Shown piece after piece: positions 8,998-18,402 of a stretch of 56,719 nucleotides of DNA. Position 1 is the first letter of the stretch; each line of letters begins with the position of its first letter. Source of the DNA: Oscillospiraceae bacterium (GTDB lineage: Bacteria > Bacillota > Clostridia > Oscillospirales > Oscillospiraceae); NCBI GenBank assembly GCA_017540565.1, contig JAFYAU010000050.1, forward strand, positions 1-56,719. Direction: 5' to 3'. The notes beneath the pieces are model-generated. The model saw only the letters and a list, made by a program, of their open reading frames with translations, did no database searches and had not been told where the DNA came from. The translations under genes were made by a program, and so were the position numbers.

Positions 8998-9597
8998 TCA
9001 GAAATCCGTGCGTCCCTCCATGGCCCTGGTCAGCGTGGCGTCGTCCGCAAATTCCAGATTGGCCCCGACGGGCACGCCGTAGGCGAGCCTCGTGATCTTC
9101 ACGTCGAATGGCTTGAGCAGGCGCGAGATATACCTCGCGGTGGTCTCCCCCTCCGTATCCGGGTTCGTCGCCATGATGACCTCCCGGATCTCCCCTTCGG
9201 CCACCCTCGCCACCAGTTCCCGGATGGTCAGGTCGTCCGGAGATACGTGATTCATGGGCGAGATGACACCGTGCAGCACATGATACAGGCCGTTGTATTC
9301 CCGTCCGCGCTCCAGGGCAACCACGTCCTTCGGGTCGGAAACGACGCAGATGGTATGCGTATCCCTTCCCGGGTTGCTGCACACCGGGCACAGTTCGGAA
9401 TCCGTCAGGTTGTGGCATACCTTGCAGGGGAAGATGTTCCTCTTGGCCTGCACGATGGCGTCCGCAAAGGCCTCCGCCTCTTCCTCGGTCTGTGCGAGAA
9501 CGAAAAACGCCAGCCGCTGCGCCGTCTTTCTTCCGATGCCGGGAAGGGACGCAAACTTTTCGATCAGCGTCTCCAGTGTCTGCGGAAAAAGATTCAT
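8998..9597 (-). CDS. recR: Recombination mediator RecR
   Basis: DNA-repair protein (199 residues) acting with RecF/RecO to load RecA. Shows the helix-hairpin-helix (LPGIGRKTAQRLAFF), a four-Cys zinc finger (CKVC...CPVC) near 57-72, and the Toprim domain with TNPDTEGETTA. The frame is open further upstream, but the ATG at 9597 gives the family N-terminus MNLFP and has AGAGGAGAG before it. The start shares ATGA with the rpe stop. The usual partners dnaX and ybaB are not beside it. Confidence 0.96.
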   Translation of the reverse strand: MNLFPQTLETLIEKFASLPGIGRKTAQRLAFFVLAQTEEEAEAFADAIVQAKRNIFPCKVCHNLTDSELCPVCSNPGRDTHTICVVSDPKDVVALERGREYNGLYHVLHGVISPMNHVSPDDLTIRELVARVAEGEIREVIMATNPDTEGETTARYISRLLKPFDVKITRLAYGVPVGANLEFADDATLTRAMEGRTDF

Positions 9598-10247
9598 GCC
9601 GTCTCTCCTCTCAGCTGAGCGATCCTGGCGGCGCGGTCCGCCGCCCGGAAGACGTCGCTTCCCGCGACAAGCACATCCGCCCCCGCCGCGCGGCACAGCG
9701 CCGCCGTAGCCGGGTTGACTCCGCCGTCGACCTCGATCTCGCAGGGAAGGCCCTCCCTGTCCACGGTCTTTCTCAGCAGCTCCACCTTCGGGAGCATGTC
9801 TTCCATGAACCTCTGGCCTCCGAATCCCGGTTCCACCGTCATCACCAGAGCCAGATCGAGTTCTGAAAGATACGGGATCAGATCCTCCGCCGGCGTGGCA
9901 GGCTTTACCGCCAGGCCTGCCCGCTTTCCCCTGGCCCGCACGGCGCGGAGCGCCGGGCGGATGTCCTCCTGCGCATCGGCTTCCAGATGGAACACCACCA
10001 GATCCGCCCCCGCATCGGCAAAGCGCTCCACGTAACGGTGGGGACGGTCGATCATCAGATGGACGTCCAGCGTCATATCCGTGATCTTCCGGACGGATTC
10101 CAGCACCGGGATGCCGATGGAGATGTTGGGAACGAACAGGCCGTCCATCACGTCAAAGTGCAGGTAGTCCGCAGTCTCTATGCTGCGGATCTCCTGCCCG
10201 AGGCACGCAAAATCCGCCGACAGGATCGACGGTGCGATCTTCGTCAT
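9594..10247 (-). CDS. rpe: Ribulose-phosphate 3-epimerase
   Basis: Interconverts ribulose-5-phosphate and xylulose-5-phosphate in the pentose phosphate pathway. TIM-barrel protein of 217 residues. It begins with KIAPSILSADFACLG, and HFDVMDG, HLMIDRP, TVEPGFGGQRFM and EVDGGVN carry the metal- and phosphate-binding residues. The ATG at 10247 has AGAGGAGAG upstream; the open frame beyond it is not coding. It overlaps recR by 4 bases, an unusual pairing. Confidence 0.96.
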   Translation of the reverse strand: MTKIAPSILSADFACLGQEIRSIETADYLHFDVMDGLFVPNISIGIPVLESVRKITDMTLDVHLMIDRPHRYVERFADAGADLVVFHLEADAQEDIRPALRAVRARGKRAGLAVKPATPAEDLIPYLSELDLALVMTVEPGFGGQRFMEDMLPKVELLRKTVDREGLPCEIEVDGGVNPATAALCRAAGADVLVAGSDVFRAADRAARIAQLRGETA

Positions 10248-10283
10248 CGCTCTCTCCTCTTTCCATGGGTTTTTCTTTTTCCT

Positions 10284-10312
10284 ATCATAGTTGATTCCCG
10301 TCCTTTTTACAA
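10284..10312 (-). promoter_or_regulatory. Promoter of rpe-recR
   Basis: Minus strand: -35 TTGTAA (10307-10312), 17-base spacer, -10 TATGAT (10284-10289). Confidence 0.6.
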
Positions 10313-10389
10313 GACGCACCCTCTCTGTTTTTCCCGGAAAAACATCTCCGACAGCCGCTCCCGGATCCGCTTCCGGGCGCCGCCGTTTC

Positions 10390-10418
10390 TTGACATAAGC
10401 CCCCCGCGGTACTACAAT
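10390..10418 (+). promoter_or_regulatory. Promoter of the XpaC/TelA/LemA/TPM operon
   Basis: -35 TTGACA (10390-10395), 17-base spacer, -10 TACAAT (10413-10418). A near-consensus sigma-A promoter about 34 bases before the TTG start. Confidence 0.75.
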
Positions 10419-10451
10419 AACAAAAGGATCTTTTTGCGGGAGGCGGTGCCA

Positions 10452-11144
10452 TTGAAGGTTACGAAGGAAAAGAAAATCCGGTCCTGCTGGCCGGTCTACG
10501 GGATAGGCGTTTTCTGGCTGCTGTACGCGCTGATCTTTCCCATGTACCGTCCTGTGCATTTCGCCCTGCTGGCCGTCCTGTCGATCCCCGTCTATCTTCT
10601 GCTCAGCCACGTCTTCCCCGGGAAGACGGTCCAGACGGAAGTCGAGGTCCCGGACGAGCCGGAGCCCTCTCCGACCGGCATCCCGGAGCACGACGCCCTG
10701 CTCGCCGAAGGCCGCACGGCCGTCGCCGAGATGCAGGCTCTGCAGTCCAGGATCACGGATCCGGAGATCCGTCAGAAGACGGAACGGCTCATCGAACTTA
10801 CCGGGCAGATCTTTCAGGATCTCATCGACGACCCGGCGGACTACAGGACGATCCGTCGCTTTTCGGATTACTTCCTCCCCACCACCGTCAAGATGCTGCA
10901 TGAATACGACCGTATGAGCAGCATCGGGGTCAACGGCGAGAATATCGCCGCCACCCGGGAGCGCATTTCCGAGATCCTTGACACAACGGTGGCCGCCTAT
11001 GAAAAGCAGCTGGATGCGCTGTTCGCCAATCAGGCGCTCGATATCGAGACGGATATCACCGTTCTAGAGAACATGCTGAAAAAGGAGGGGCTGGCCTCCG
11101 ACGGCTTCGAAGAAGCCTCCTCTGGCACTCCCGGAACCGCCTGA
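10452..11144 (+). CDS. XpaC-like protein (5-bromo-4-chloroindolyl phosphate hydrolysis family)
   Basis: Protein of 230 residues with two closely spaced N-terminal membrane segments (about 12-30 and 33-50), then an acidic linker and a long helical cytoplasmic part. Length, topology and the position directly before telA match the XpaC family; in Bacillus subtilis xpaC likewise precedes the telA homologue yaaN. Its biochemical role is unknown despite the family name. The start is TTG with GGAGG eight bases upstream; no ATG fits. First gene of a four-gene operon. Confidence 0.75.
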   Translation: MKVTKEKKIRSCWPVYGIGVFWLLYALIFPMYRPVHFALLAVLSIPVYLLLSHVFPGKTVQTEVEVPDEPEPSPTGIPEHDALLAEGRTAVAEMQALQSRITDPEIRQKTERLIELTGQIFQDLIDDPADYRTIRRFSDYFLPTTVKMLHEYDRMSSIGVNGENIAATRERISEILDTTVAAYEKQLDALFANQALDIETDITVLENMLKKEGLASDGFEEASSGTPGTA

Positions 11145-11211
11145 ACCCGCTCTCTGAAACAGAAAACATTCATTTTCCACATATATGACTACATAAGAAA
11201 GGATCTTTGCC

Positions 11212-12408
11212 ATGTCTGAAAACACTGAATTCGTCCCTGAACTGACCCTGAATCCCGATGGATTTCCCTCTTTTGAGGAGGCTCTCGCCGCGACGGAGGC
11301 TCCCGCAGCCGCGGCTGCCGCTGCCGCCCCCACCCTGGAGGAGGACAACGCCGTCATCAAGGAAAGCATCGACAGCCAGATGAGCAGCCTGACGGAGGAA
11401 GAGCGCAAGCAGGTGGAAGCTTTCTCCAAGCAGATCGACATCACGGATACCAACACCGTGCTCACCTACGGTGCCGCCAGCCAGAAGCACATCTCCGACT
11501 TCTCCGATACCGCCCTGAACGCCGTGCGCACGAAGGATCTCGGCGAGGTTGGCGACATGCTCTCCGATCTCGTCGTCGAACTGAAGGGCTTCAATTTCGA
11601 TGAGAAGCAGAAGAAGGGGCTGTTCGGCCTCAAGAAAAAGGCCCAGCACAAGATCGAGACGCTGAAGGCGGACTATGCCAAGGCCGAAGTGAACGTGGAC
11701 AAGATTTCCGAAATGCTGGAAAAGCATCAGGTCGTCCTGATGAAGGATACCGCCATGCTGGACAAGATGTATGAGACGAATCAGGGCTATTTCAAGGAAC
11801 TGACCATGTACATCCTCGCCGGCAAGACCAAGCTGGACGAATGCCGCACCGTGACCCTGCCGGCTCTTCAGAAGAAGGCGGAGGAGTCCGGTCTGCCGGA
11901 GGACGCGCAGGCGGCCAGCGATTTCGCCAACATGATCAACCGTTTTGAGAAAAAGCTGTACGATCTGGAGCTGACACGCATGGTCTCCGTGCAGATGGCT
12001 CCGCAGATCCGTCTCATCCAGAACAATGACACCCTGCTTGTCGAGAAGATCCAGACCAGCATCGTCAACACCATCCCTCTGTGGAAGAGCCAGATGGTCC
12101 TCGCTCTCGGTCTGTATCACTCCCAGCAGGCAATGCAGGCCCAGCACGAGGTCACCGAGATGACCAACGAGCTTCTGAAGAAGAACGCCGAGATGCTGAA
12201 GACCGGCAGCATCGAGGTCGCCAAGGAGTCCGAACGCGGCGTTGTGGATATCGACACGCTGGTGGAGACCAACCGCATGCTGATCGAGACGCTGGAAGAA
12301 GTCCAGCAGATCCAGCGCGACGGTTCCGCCAGACGGCATGCCGCCGAAGCTGAGCTGGGCCGCATCGAAGGCGAGCTGAAGCAGAAGCTTCTGGATCTCC
12401 GCCGCTGA
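11212..12408 (+). CDS. TelA-family toxic anion resistance protein
   Basis: Soluble, strongly helical protein of 398 residues. An Ala-rich segment near 23-40 is followed by long helices with family patterns (FGLKKKAQHKIETLKADYAKAE; LKELTMYILAGKTKLDE-like; QMAPQIRLIQNNDTLLVEKIQ near 260). TelA proteins were named for tellurite resistance, but their actual role is thought to be in envelope stress. It lies 67 bases after the XpaC-like gene and 9 bases before the LemA-like gene, so it belongs to the same operon. Start ATG with AAAGGA upstream. Confidence 0.88.
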   Translation: MSENTEFVPELTLNPDGFPSFEEALAATEAPAAAAAAAAPTLEEDNAVIKESIDSQMSSLTEEERKQVEAFSKQIDITDTNTVLTYGAASQKHISDFSDTALNAVRTKDLGEVGDMLSDLVVELKGFNFDEKQKKGLFGLKKKAQHKIETLKADYAKAEVNVDKISEMLEKHQVVLMKDTAMLDKMYETNQGYFKELTMYILAGKTKLDECRTVTLPALQKKAEESGLPEDAQAASDFANMINRFEKKLYDLELTRMVSVQMAPQIRLIQNNDTLLVEKIQTSIVNTIPLWKSQMVLALGLYHSQQAMQAQHEVTEMTNELLKKNAEMLKTGSIEVAKESERGVVDIDTLVETNRMLIETLEEVQQIQRDGSARRHAAEAELGRIEGELKQKLLDLRR

Positions 12409-12417
12409 CGGGGCGCC

Positions 12418-12978
12418 ATGTCTGTTTTCAAAAACCGGCGCACAGCGGTGATCATTACCGTCATCCTGTGTCTGCTGGCTCTTGTAATCGGCGTCCGGCG
12501 CAGCGTGGGCAGGCAGGCCGCCGACATCCTGGAACAGTTTGAATCCGGCGTCCGGTCCTCTTCCGCGGGGTATACCCTGCCCTCCGTGTCCGCGCAGCTG
12601 GAAGCCCGGAGCAACGCCTCCCTGGGGCTTATCTCCCTGGCCGCCCAGTACGGAGAGCTGTCTGAAAAGTCCGACGCCGTACGCAGGGCCAGAGAGGCTC
12701 TGCTGGACGCCGGTTCCGTCACCGCCCGGTCCGAAGCCAACGCCGCGCTGGGTTCCGCCTGCGACGCGCTCGTTCCCCTGTTGGAACAGCAGCTCACGGA
12801 TGCGGACAAGATCAGCGCGCAGAAGGACTATGCCGGTATCATGAGCAATACCGCACGTCTGATTGAGACGAGCGGCTACAACGAACTGGTCAGCGATTTC
12901 CGCTCCAATGTCCTTGGGCTGTTCCCCGTCAACGTACTGTACCGGATCGCGGGCGTCACCGTGCCGGACTACTTCTGA
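12418..12978 (+). CDS. LemA-family membrane protein (divergent)
   Basis: Protein of 186 residues with one N-terminal transmembrane helix (about 10-28) followed by a helical domain. The C-terminus reads GYNELVSDFRSNVLGLFPVN, which matches the most conserved stretch of LemA proteins; the rest is divergent. LemA proteins are often encoded beside TPM-domain proteins, as here, but their function is not established. The stop is directly followed by the next gene. Confidence 0.72.
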   Translation: MSVFKNRRTAVIITVILCLLALVIGVRRSVGRQAADILEQFESGVRSSSAGYTLPSVSAQLEARSNASLGLISLAAQYGELSEKSDAVRRAREALLDAGSVTARSEANAALGSACDALVPLLEQQLTDADKISAQKDYAGIMSNTARLIETSGYNELVSDFRSNVLGLFPVNVLYRIAGVTVPDYF

Positions 12979-12987
12979 GTGAATGCC

Positions 12988-14010
12988 ATGAGAAAACGTT
13001 CTTTGGCAGTCCTGCTGGCTGCCCTCCTTCTGCTCCTCTGCGCCGTTCCCTCCTTCGCCCTCGTGGACAGGAGCGACAGCTTCTACGTCGCGGATTATGC
13101 GGACGTCCTGTCGGATGAGCTGGAAAACAGGATCATTGCCCTCAACGGAGAACTGGAGTATTACTGCAGCGGTTCCCAGCTTGTCGTCGTCTCCGTCGAT
13201 TATCTCGACGGGCTTTACAGCGACGAGTATGCCATGACCCTTTTCAACGAATGGGGCGTCGGCAACCGCGACCGCAACAACGGGACCCTTCTTCTCCTCT
13301 GTCCGAACGAAAACAAGGCGTGGCTCACGTACGGGTCCGGCCTTGAGGGCGCTCTCACGTCAGCCCGTGTCGACGAGATGTTCGACACGGTATTCTGGGA
13401 TCCTTTCGACGCCGGCGACTACGATACTGCCGTCGGCAGCATGGTCTCGGAGCTGACCGCCTTCTACTCGTCCTATTACAATGTTTCTCCCGACGTGCTC
13501 GATCCGTCCTCGTATCAGGGCGGCTACGATTACGACGACGGCGGGTATGTGCCCGATGAGCCGTACGGGAACAACGACTACAGCTATTCCTCGGGAAGCC
13601 GGCTGCGTCCTCTTGTCTTCCTTCTGATAGTCGTGCTCATCATCTACCTCCTGATCCGCCGTGCAGACCGGCGCAGGTATCAGAGTTACTGCGGCGCCAT
13701 GGGTTACGGCATCCGGCCCTATCACTGGTGGTATCTCTTCTGGGGGCCGCATCTGAGTTGGCATGATCCGCGGCCGCCCAGGCCGCCCAGGCCGCCCATG
13801 AGCGGCGGATACTACAGCAGCTGGAATCACGGCAGCCATCAGTACGGCAGCCACTCCTCCGGCGGCTTCAGCAGCCATTCATCCGGCAGCAGCTTCGGAG
13901 GTCATTCCTCCGGCAGCAGTTTCGGAGGCCACTCCGGCGGCTTCAGCAGCCACTCCGGCGGCGGGTTCGGCGGAGGCGGCCACGGCGGAGGCGGTGGCGG
14001 ACGCCGCTGA
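12988..14010 (+). CDS. TPM-domain membrane protein with Gly/Ser/His-rich tail
   Basis: Protein of 340 residues. A signal peptide (MRKRSLAVLLAALLLL, cleavage after SFA) is followed by a TPM domain at about 25-155 (YVADYADVLSD, GVGNRDRNNGTLLLL, YGSGLEG), an acidic Tyr/Asp linker, and a membrane helix (VFLLIVVLIIYLLI). The tail of about 65 residues is almost only Gly, Ser and His, in repeats such as HSSGSSFGG. The TPM domain faces outside. A GTG at 12979 directly after the LemA stop is an alternative start; the ATG is preferred because it begins the signal peptide cleanly. Last gene of the operon. Confidence 0.85.
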   Translation: MRKRSLAVLLAALLLLLCAVPSFALVDRSDSFYVADYADVLSDELENRIIALNGELEYYCSGSQLVVVSVDYLDGLYSDEYAMTLFNEWGVGNRDRNNGTLLLLCPNENKAWLTYGSGLEGALTSARVDEMFDTVFWDPFDAGDYDTAVGSMVSELTAFYSSYYNVSPDVLDPSSYQGGYDYDDGGYVPDEPYGNNDYSYSSGSRLRPLVFLLIVVLIIYLLIRRADRRRYQSYCGAMGYGIRPYHWWYLFWGPHLSWHDPRPPRPPRPPMSGGYYSSWNHGSHQYGSHSSGGFSSHSSGSSFGGHSSGSSFGGHSGGFSSHSGGGFGGGGHGGGGGGRR

Positions 14011-14032
14011 CGTTCCCCCTCTGCAATACTAA

Positions 14033-14070
14033 AAAAGCTTCCTTCGCGGAAAACCGCGAAGGAAGCTTTT
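14033..14070. terminator. Bidirectional terminator between convergent operons
   Basis: Perfect 17-base arms (14033-14049 and 14054-14070) with an AAAA loop and A/T tracts at both feet. It ends the plus-strand TPM operon and the minus-strand trmD operon. Confidence 0.9.
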
Positions 14071-14071
14071 A

Positions 14072-14824
14072 TTATTCCTTGTCCCCGAGTTCCTGCTCGA
14101 TTTCGGCCAGGATCTTTCTGTCCTGCTTGTCCGTGAACGTCAGTTTTCCGAACATGTCAGGGCGGCGGAGCTTTGTCCTCAGGATCGACTGCTTTCTTCT
14201 CCAGCGGGCGATGTTCACATGGTGACCCGAAAGAAGTACGGGAGGCACGTGCCTGTCTCTCCACACCTCAGGCCGGCTGTACTGCGGATATTCCAGCAGT
14301 CCCGCCCAGTGGCTCTCCTCTTCAAAGCATTCCGGATCCGGAAGCACGCCGGGCACCAGGCGGCAGACGGCGTCCGCGACGGCGATCGCCGCAATCTCCC
14401 CGCCCGTGAGGACGAAATCCCCCAGGGATATCTCCTCGTCCACGCACTCGTCGATGAACCGCTGGTCGATCCCTTCGTAATGCCCGCACACCAGGATCAG
14501 CCTGTCGTATTCTCTCTGCAGGCGGCGTGCCGCCGCCTGATCGAACACCGTCCCGCAGGGGGAAAGATAGATCGTGTGGATGTGGCGGCCGGCCTCATCG
14601 CAGATGTGCTTCCAGCAGTCGTACAGAGGCTGAGCCTGCATGACGCAGCCTCTGCCTCCCCCGTAGGGATAGTCGTCCACCTGATTCTGTTTGTTCGTGG
14701 TATAGTCCCGGATCTGATGGCATTCGATCCGGATATAGCCTCTCTCCTGTCCGCGGCCGATGATGCTCTCGGACAGCATGTCTCCCACGGTATCGGGAAA
14801 CAGGGTCATGATATCGATCCGCAT
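14072..14824 (-). CDS. trmD: tRNA (guanine(37)-N1)-methyltransferase TrmD
   Basis: Methylates G37 next to the anticodon using S-adenosylmethionine; the SAM pocket is a trefoil knot. Protein of 250 residues with MRIDIMTLFPD, YPYGGGRGCVMQ, LVCGHYEGIDQRF and SLGDFVLTGGE. The ATG overlaps the rimM stop by one base (TAATG). rplS, which often follows trmD, is absent; the operon stops at a strong terminator. Confidence 0.97.
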   Translation of the reverse strand: MRIDIMTLFPDTVGDMLSESIIGRGQERGYIRIECHQIRDYTTNKQNQVDDYPYGGGRGCVMQAQPLYDCWKHICDEAGRHIHTIYLSPCGTVFDQAAARRLQREYDRLILVCGHYEGIDQRFIDECVDEEISLGDFVLTGGEIAAIAVADAVCRLVPGVLPDPECFEEESHWAGLLEYPQYSRPEVWRDRHVPPVLLSGHHVNIARWRRKQSILRTKLRRPDMFGKLTFTDKQDRKILAEIEQELGDKE

Positions 14825-15312
14825 TACATTCCCTCGATCAGATGAACGGATACGAATCCGTTCTCCGTATCCACCTTCCGGATGAACTCCGGAACGCGGG
14901 GCACCAGGATCTCCCTGTCCCCGCGGATGACGAGCACGTCGCCGCCGGGAAGTTCCATGATATCCTCCACAGTGCCCAGTTCCTTCCCCGTTCCTTCTTC
15001 CACCGCCGGCAGGCCGATGATGTCCTGCAGGAAATAGGCGCCCGGCTCCAGCCGTGCCTCCTCCCGGTCGATCATGACGGTCCGGCCGCGGAGAGCTTCG
15101 GCGTCCTCCATGGTATCCACGCCCTGCAGCGAGGCGATCAGCGCCTGCTTGTGGACGGAGGCGGAGCGTACAGGAAAGGGCTTCCCGTCGATATAGAAAA
15201 CGGAAAAGCCCTTCAAAAACTCCGCGCTGTCTGCCCACGGCCGGATCCGGACCTCACCGCGCACGCCGTGCGTGGTAACGATCTGACCGGCCTCCAGATA
15301 ACGCTTCTTCAT
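14824..15312 (-). CDS. rimM: 16S rRNA processing protein RimM
   Basis: Ribosome maturation factor (162 residues) that binds the 30S subunit and protein S19. N-terminal domain with GQIVTTHGVRGEVRIRPW, then a PRC barrel with GAYFLQDIIGLP and LPGGDVLVI...LVPRVPEFI. Start and stop are coupled to khpA and trmD by one-base overlaps. Confidence 0.95.
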   Translation of the reverse strand: MKKRYLEAGQIVTTHGVRGEVRIRPWADSAEFLKGFSVFYIDGKPFPVRSASVHKQALIASLQGVDTMEDAEALRGRTVMIDREEARLEPGAYFLQDIIGLPAVEEGTGKELGTVEDIMELPGGDVLVIRGDREILVPRVPEFIRKVDTENGFVSVHLIEGM

Positions 15313-15542
15313 CAGTCAACGATATCCACGCTGATCCGCTTGCCCTGTCTCTGGGCCACGCTGCGCATCAGCACCCGGATCTCCCTGGCGATTTTTCCCT
15401 GCCGTCCGATCACCTTGCCCATATCGCCGGGGGCAACGTGCAGTTCAAAGACCGTTTCATCGGACTTCTCGATCTCATTGACTACCACTTCATCCGGATG
15501 ATCAACAAGATTGCGCGCGATATAAAGCAGCAGTTCTTTCAT
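15312..15542 (-). CDS. khpA: KH-domain RNA-binding protein KhpA (YlqC)
   Basis: Protein of 76 residues made of a single KH domain with the GxxG loop in GKVIGRQGKIAREIR. In Firmicutes it works with a second KH protein in RNA binding and cell-wall control. It is always found between rpsP and rimM, as here. Confidence 0.92.
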   Translation of the reverse strand: MKELLLYIARNLVDHPDEVVVNEIEKSDETVFELHVAPGDMGKVIGRQGKIAREIRVLMRSVAQRQGKRISVDIVD

Positions 15543-15560
15543 GGCTTACTCTTCCGGTTC

Positions 15561-15800
15561 TCAGATAGCGCCGATCTTCTTCAGCAGGGCACGGGCGGTG
15601 TCGGTCGGCTGGGCGCCGTTCTTGATCCAGTACTGGGCGCGCTCCACGTCGATCTTGATCTCGGCGGGGTCGGCCAGCGGGTTGTAGGTGCCGATCTCCT
15701 CGATGCAGCGTCCGTCACGGGGGGCGAGGGACTCAGCCACCACGACACGATAGAAGGGATTCTTCTTGGCTCCCATTCTGCGAAGTCTGATTTTAACCAT
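15561..15800 (-). CDS. rpsP: 30S ribosomal protein S16
   Basis: Ribosomal protein of 79 residues beginning [20 protein letters not shown] and containing [10 protein letters not shown]. The ribosome site CAGGAGGAAAG is strong. It is 75 bases downstream of ffh. Confidence 0.97.
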   Translation of the reverse strand: MVKIRLRRMGAKKNPFYRVVVAESLAPRDGRCIEEIGTYNPLADPAEIKIDVERAQYWIKNGAQPTDTARALLKKIGAI

Positions 15801-15875
15801 TGTTCTTTCCTCCTGAAATAATTGTTATATTTGTTTTGTTATATCAGTCAGCATGCTTCCATGCGTACCTTCCCG

Positions 15876-17237
<1,362 letters not shown>

Positions 17238-17241
17238 GGAT

Positions 17242-17595
17242 TCAACCTTTCATCACATCGAGGATCCGTTCCAGTTCGTCGAGCGCCGCCAGCGTCTTCT
17301 CATCGCCGTGGCTCTCTCTCAGCGTCCGGATGATCTCGCCGCCCCGCGCCGCGTATGACTGCCGCTGTTCAAATCCGGCGGCGAATCCGGTCTTCTCCTC
17401 CATCTGAAGCAGCGTTTTTTCCGCATGCATCAGGTTCGCCCGCACACCCTGTCTGGATATCCCGTACTGCTGAGCGATCTCCGCAAGGGACAGGTCCTCG
17501 TTGTAGTACAGGTCGAAAAGCTCCCTCTGCCTGTCCGTCAGAAGCTCTCCGTAAAAGTCGTACAGCAGGGTCATCTGAAGCGTCCGGTCCGCCAT
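17242..17595 (-). CDS. ylxM: YlxM-family helix-turn-helix protein
   Basis: DNA-binding-like protein of 117 residues that in Firmicutes is encoded just before ffh and is thought to modulate SRP. The sigma-4-like HTH is seen in LTDRQRELFDLYYNEDLSLAEIA followed by YGISRQGVRANLMHAEK. ATG at 17595 with ACAGGAGGATG upstream is chosen over an upstream in-frame codon. Confidence 0.92.
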   Translation of the reverse strand: MADRTLQMTLLYDFYGELLTDRQRELFDLYYNEDLSLAEIAQQYGISRQGVRANLMHAEKTLLQMEEKTGFAAGFEQRQSYAARGGEIIRTLRESHGDEKTLAALDELERILDVMKG

Positions 17596-17620
17596 AACAT
17601 CCTCCTGTGTGCCGAGCTCT

Positions 17621-17640
17621 GTAAATCTCAAATGATTTAC
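17621..17640. promoter_or_regulatory. Inverted repeat at the ylxM transcription start (possible operator)
   Basis: GTAAATC and GATTTAC form a perfect 7-bp inverted repeat with a 6-base spacer, placed just downstream of the -10 of the ylxM promoter. It could bind a repressor or form an RNA hairpin. Confidence 0.35.
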
Positions 17641-17648
17641 ACCCGCGC

Positions 17649-17677
17649 AGTGTAACTCATTTCATTGCTCTTGTCAA
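17649..17677 (-). promoter_or_regulatory. Promoter of the ylxM-ffh-rpsP-trmD operon
   Basis: Minus strand: -35 TTGACA (17672-17677), 17-base spacer, -10 TACACT (17649-17654). Confidence 0.75.
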
Positions 17678-17704
17678 CCCCCTTTCCGCCATTGTTTTCT
17701 CCGG

Positions 17705-17733
17705 ATGACAGGCAGACCTCCGTCTGCTATAAT
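17705..17733 (+). promoter_or_regulatory. Promoter of the phosphopantetheinyl transferase gene
   Basis: -35 ATGACA (17705-17710), 17-base spacer, extended -10 TGcTATAAT (TATAAT at 17728-17733). It is divergent from the ylxM promoter. Confidence 0.7.
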
Positions 17734-17771
17734 CAGGACGGGACGGACGTCCCGGAAAGGAGGCGCGCGCA

Positions 17772-18305
17772 TTGGAGATATACGCCCGGCCGCGGGGAGA
17801 TCTCTCCCCTCACGAGGCCGTACGCTCACTGCTGAAGGACGCCGTATCCTGCTACGCCGGCATCCCTCTGCCTGAGATATCGAAAACAGACCGGGGAAAG
17901 CCCTTTTTCCCGGAGCTTCCGGATCTGTTCTTTTCCCTGAGCCATTCCGGCTTGCTCGTTCTGTGCGCCGTCGGGGACTCCCCCTGCGGGGCCGACGTAC
18001 AGGAGCCGCGCGTCCTTTCGGACCGCCTGCTGCGCCGCTGTTTCTCCCCGGAGGAGCTGGCCGCTGCGGACCCGGCCACCCTGTGGTGCCTGAAGGAGAG
18101 TTTCATCAAGATGAACGGCCTCATGGACCGCCCTCTGCGGGACATGGTCTTTCTCCCCGCAGGGGATGTTTTCGAGGGCCCCGACGGCACGACCGGCCGC
18201 GTCTGGAGGCTTCCGGACGGATACACGGCAGCTCTCGTCTGCCGGGATCCGGCAGTCCTTCCCGCCGCTGTGCGCTGTCCGTTCTCTCCCGAAAATACCG
18301 GTTGA
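17772..18305 (+). CDS. 4'-phosphopantetheinyl transferase (Sfp/AcpS-like)
   Basis: Transfers the phosphopantetheine arm of CoA to a carrier-protein serine. Protein of 177 residues, shorter than classical Sfp. It shows the family blocks KTDRGKPFF, FFSLSHS, CGADVQ and WCLKESFIK, which carry the Mg- and CoA-binding residues. Start TTG with AAAGGAGG nine bases upstream. No carrier protein or synthase is in the window, so the target is unknown; it may serve fatty-acid ACP. Confidence 0.88.
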   Translation: MEIYARPRGDLSPHEAVRSLLKDAVSCYAGIPLPEISKTDRGKPFFPELPDLFFSLSHSGLLVLCAVGDSPCGADVQEPRVLSDRLLRRCFSPEELAAADPATLWCLKESFIKMNGLMDRPLRDMVFLPAGDVFEGPDGTTGRVWRLPDGYTAALVCRDPAVLPAAVRCPFSPENTG

Positions 18306-18330
18306 AAAAAAGGCCTGCATTCGGTATACT
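18302..18330 (+). promoter_or_regulatory. Promoter of the alcohol dehydrogenase gene
   Basis: -35 TTGAAA (18302-18307), 17-base spacer, -10 TATACT (18325-18330). It overlaps the stop codon of the preceding gene. Confidence 0.65.
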
Positions 18331-18402
18331 GGACAGGTAAAAAGGCCCCTGTTTTTTCAATTCAATTCTGTAAAAATCTTTTATGACATGGAGGTACTGA
18401 TC

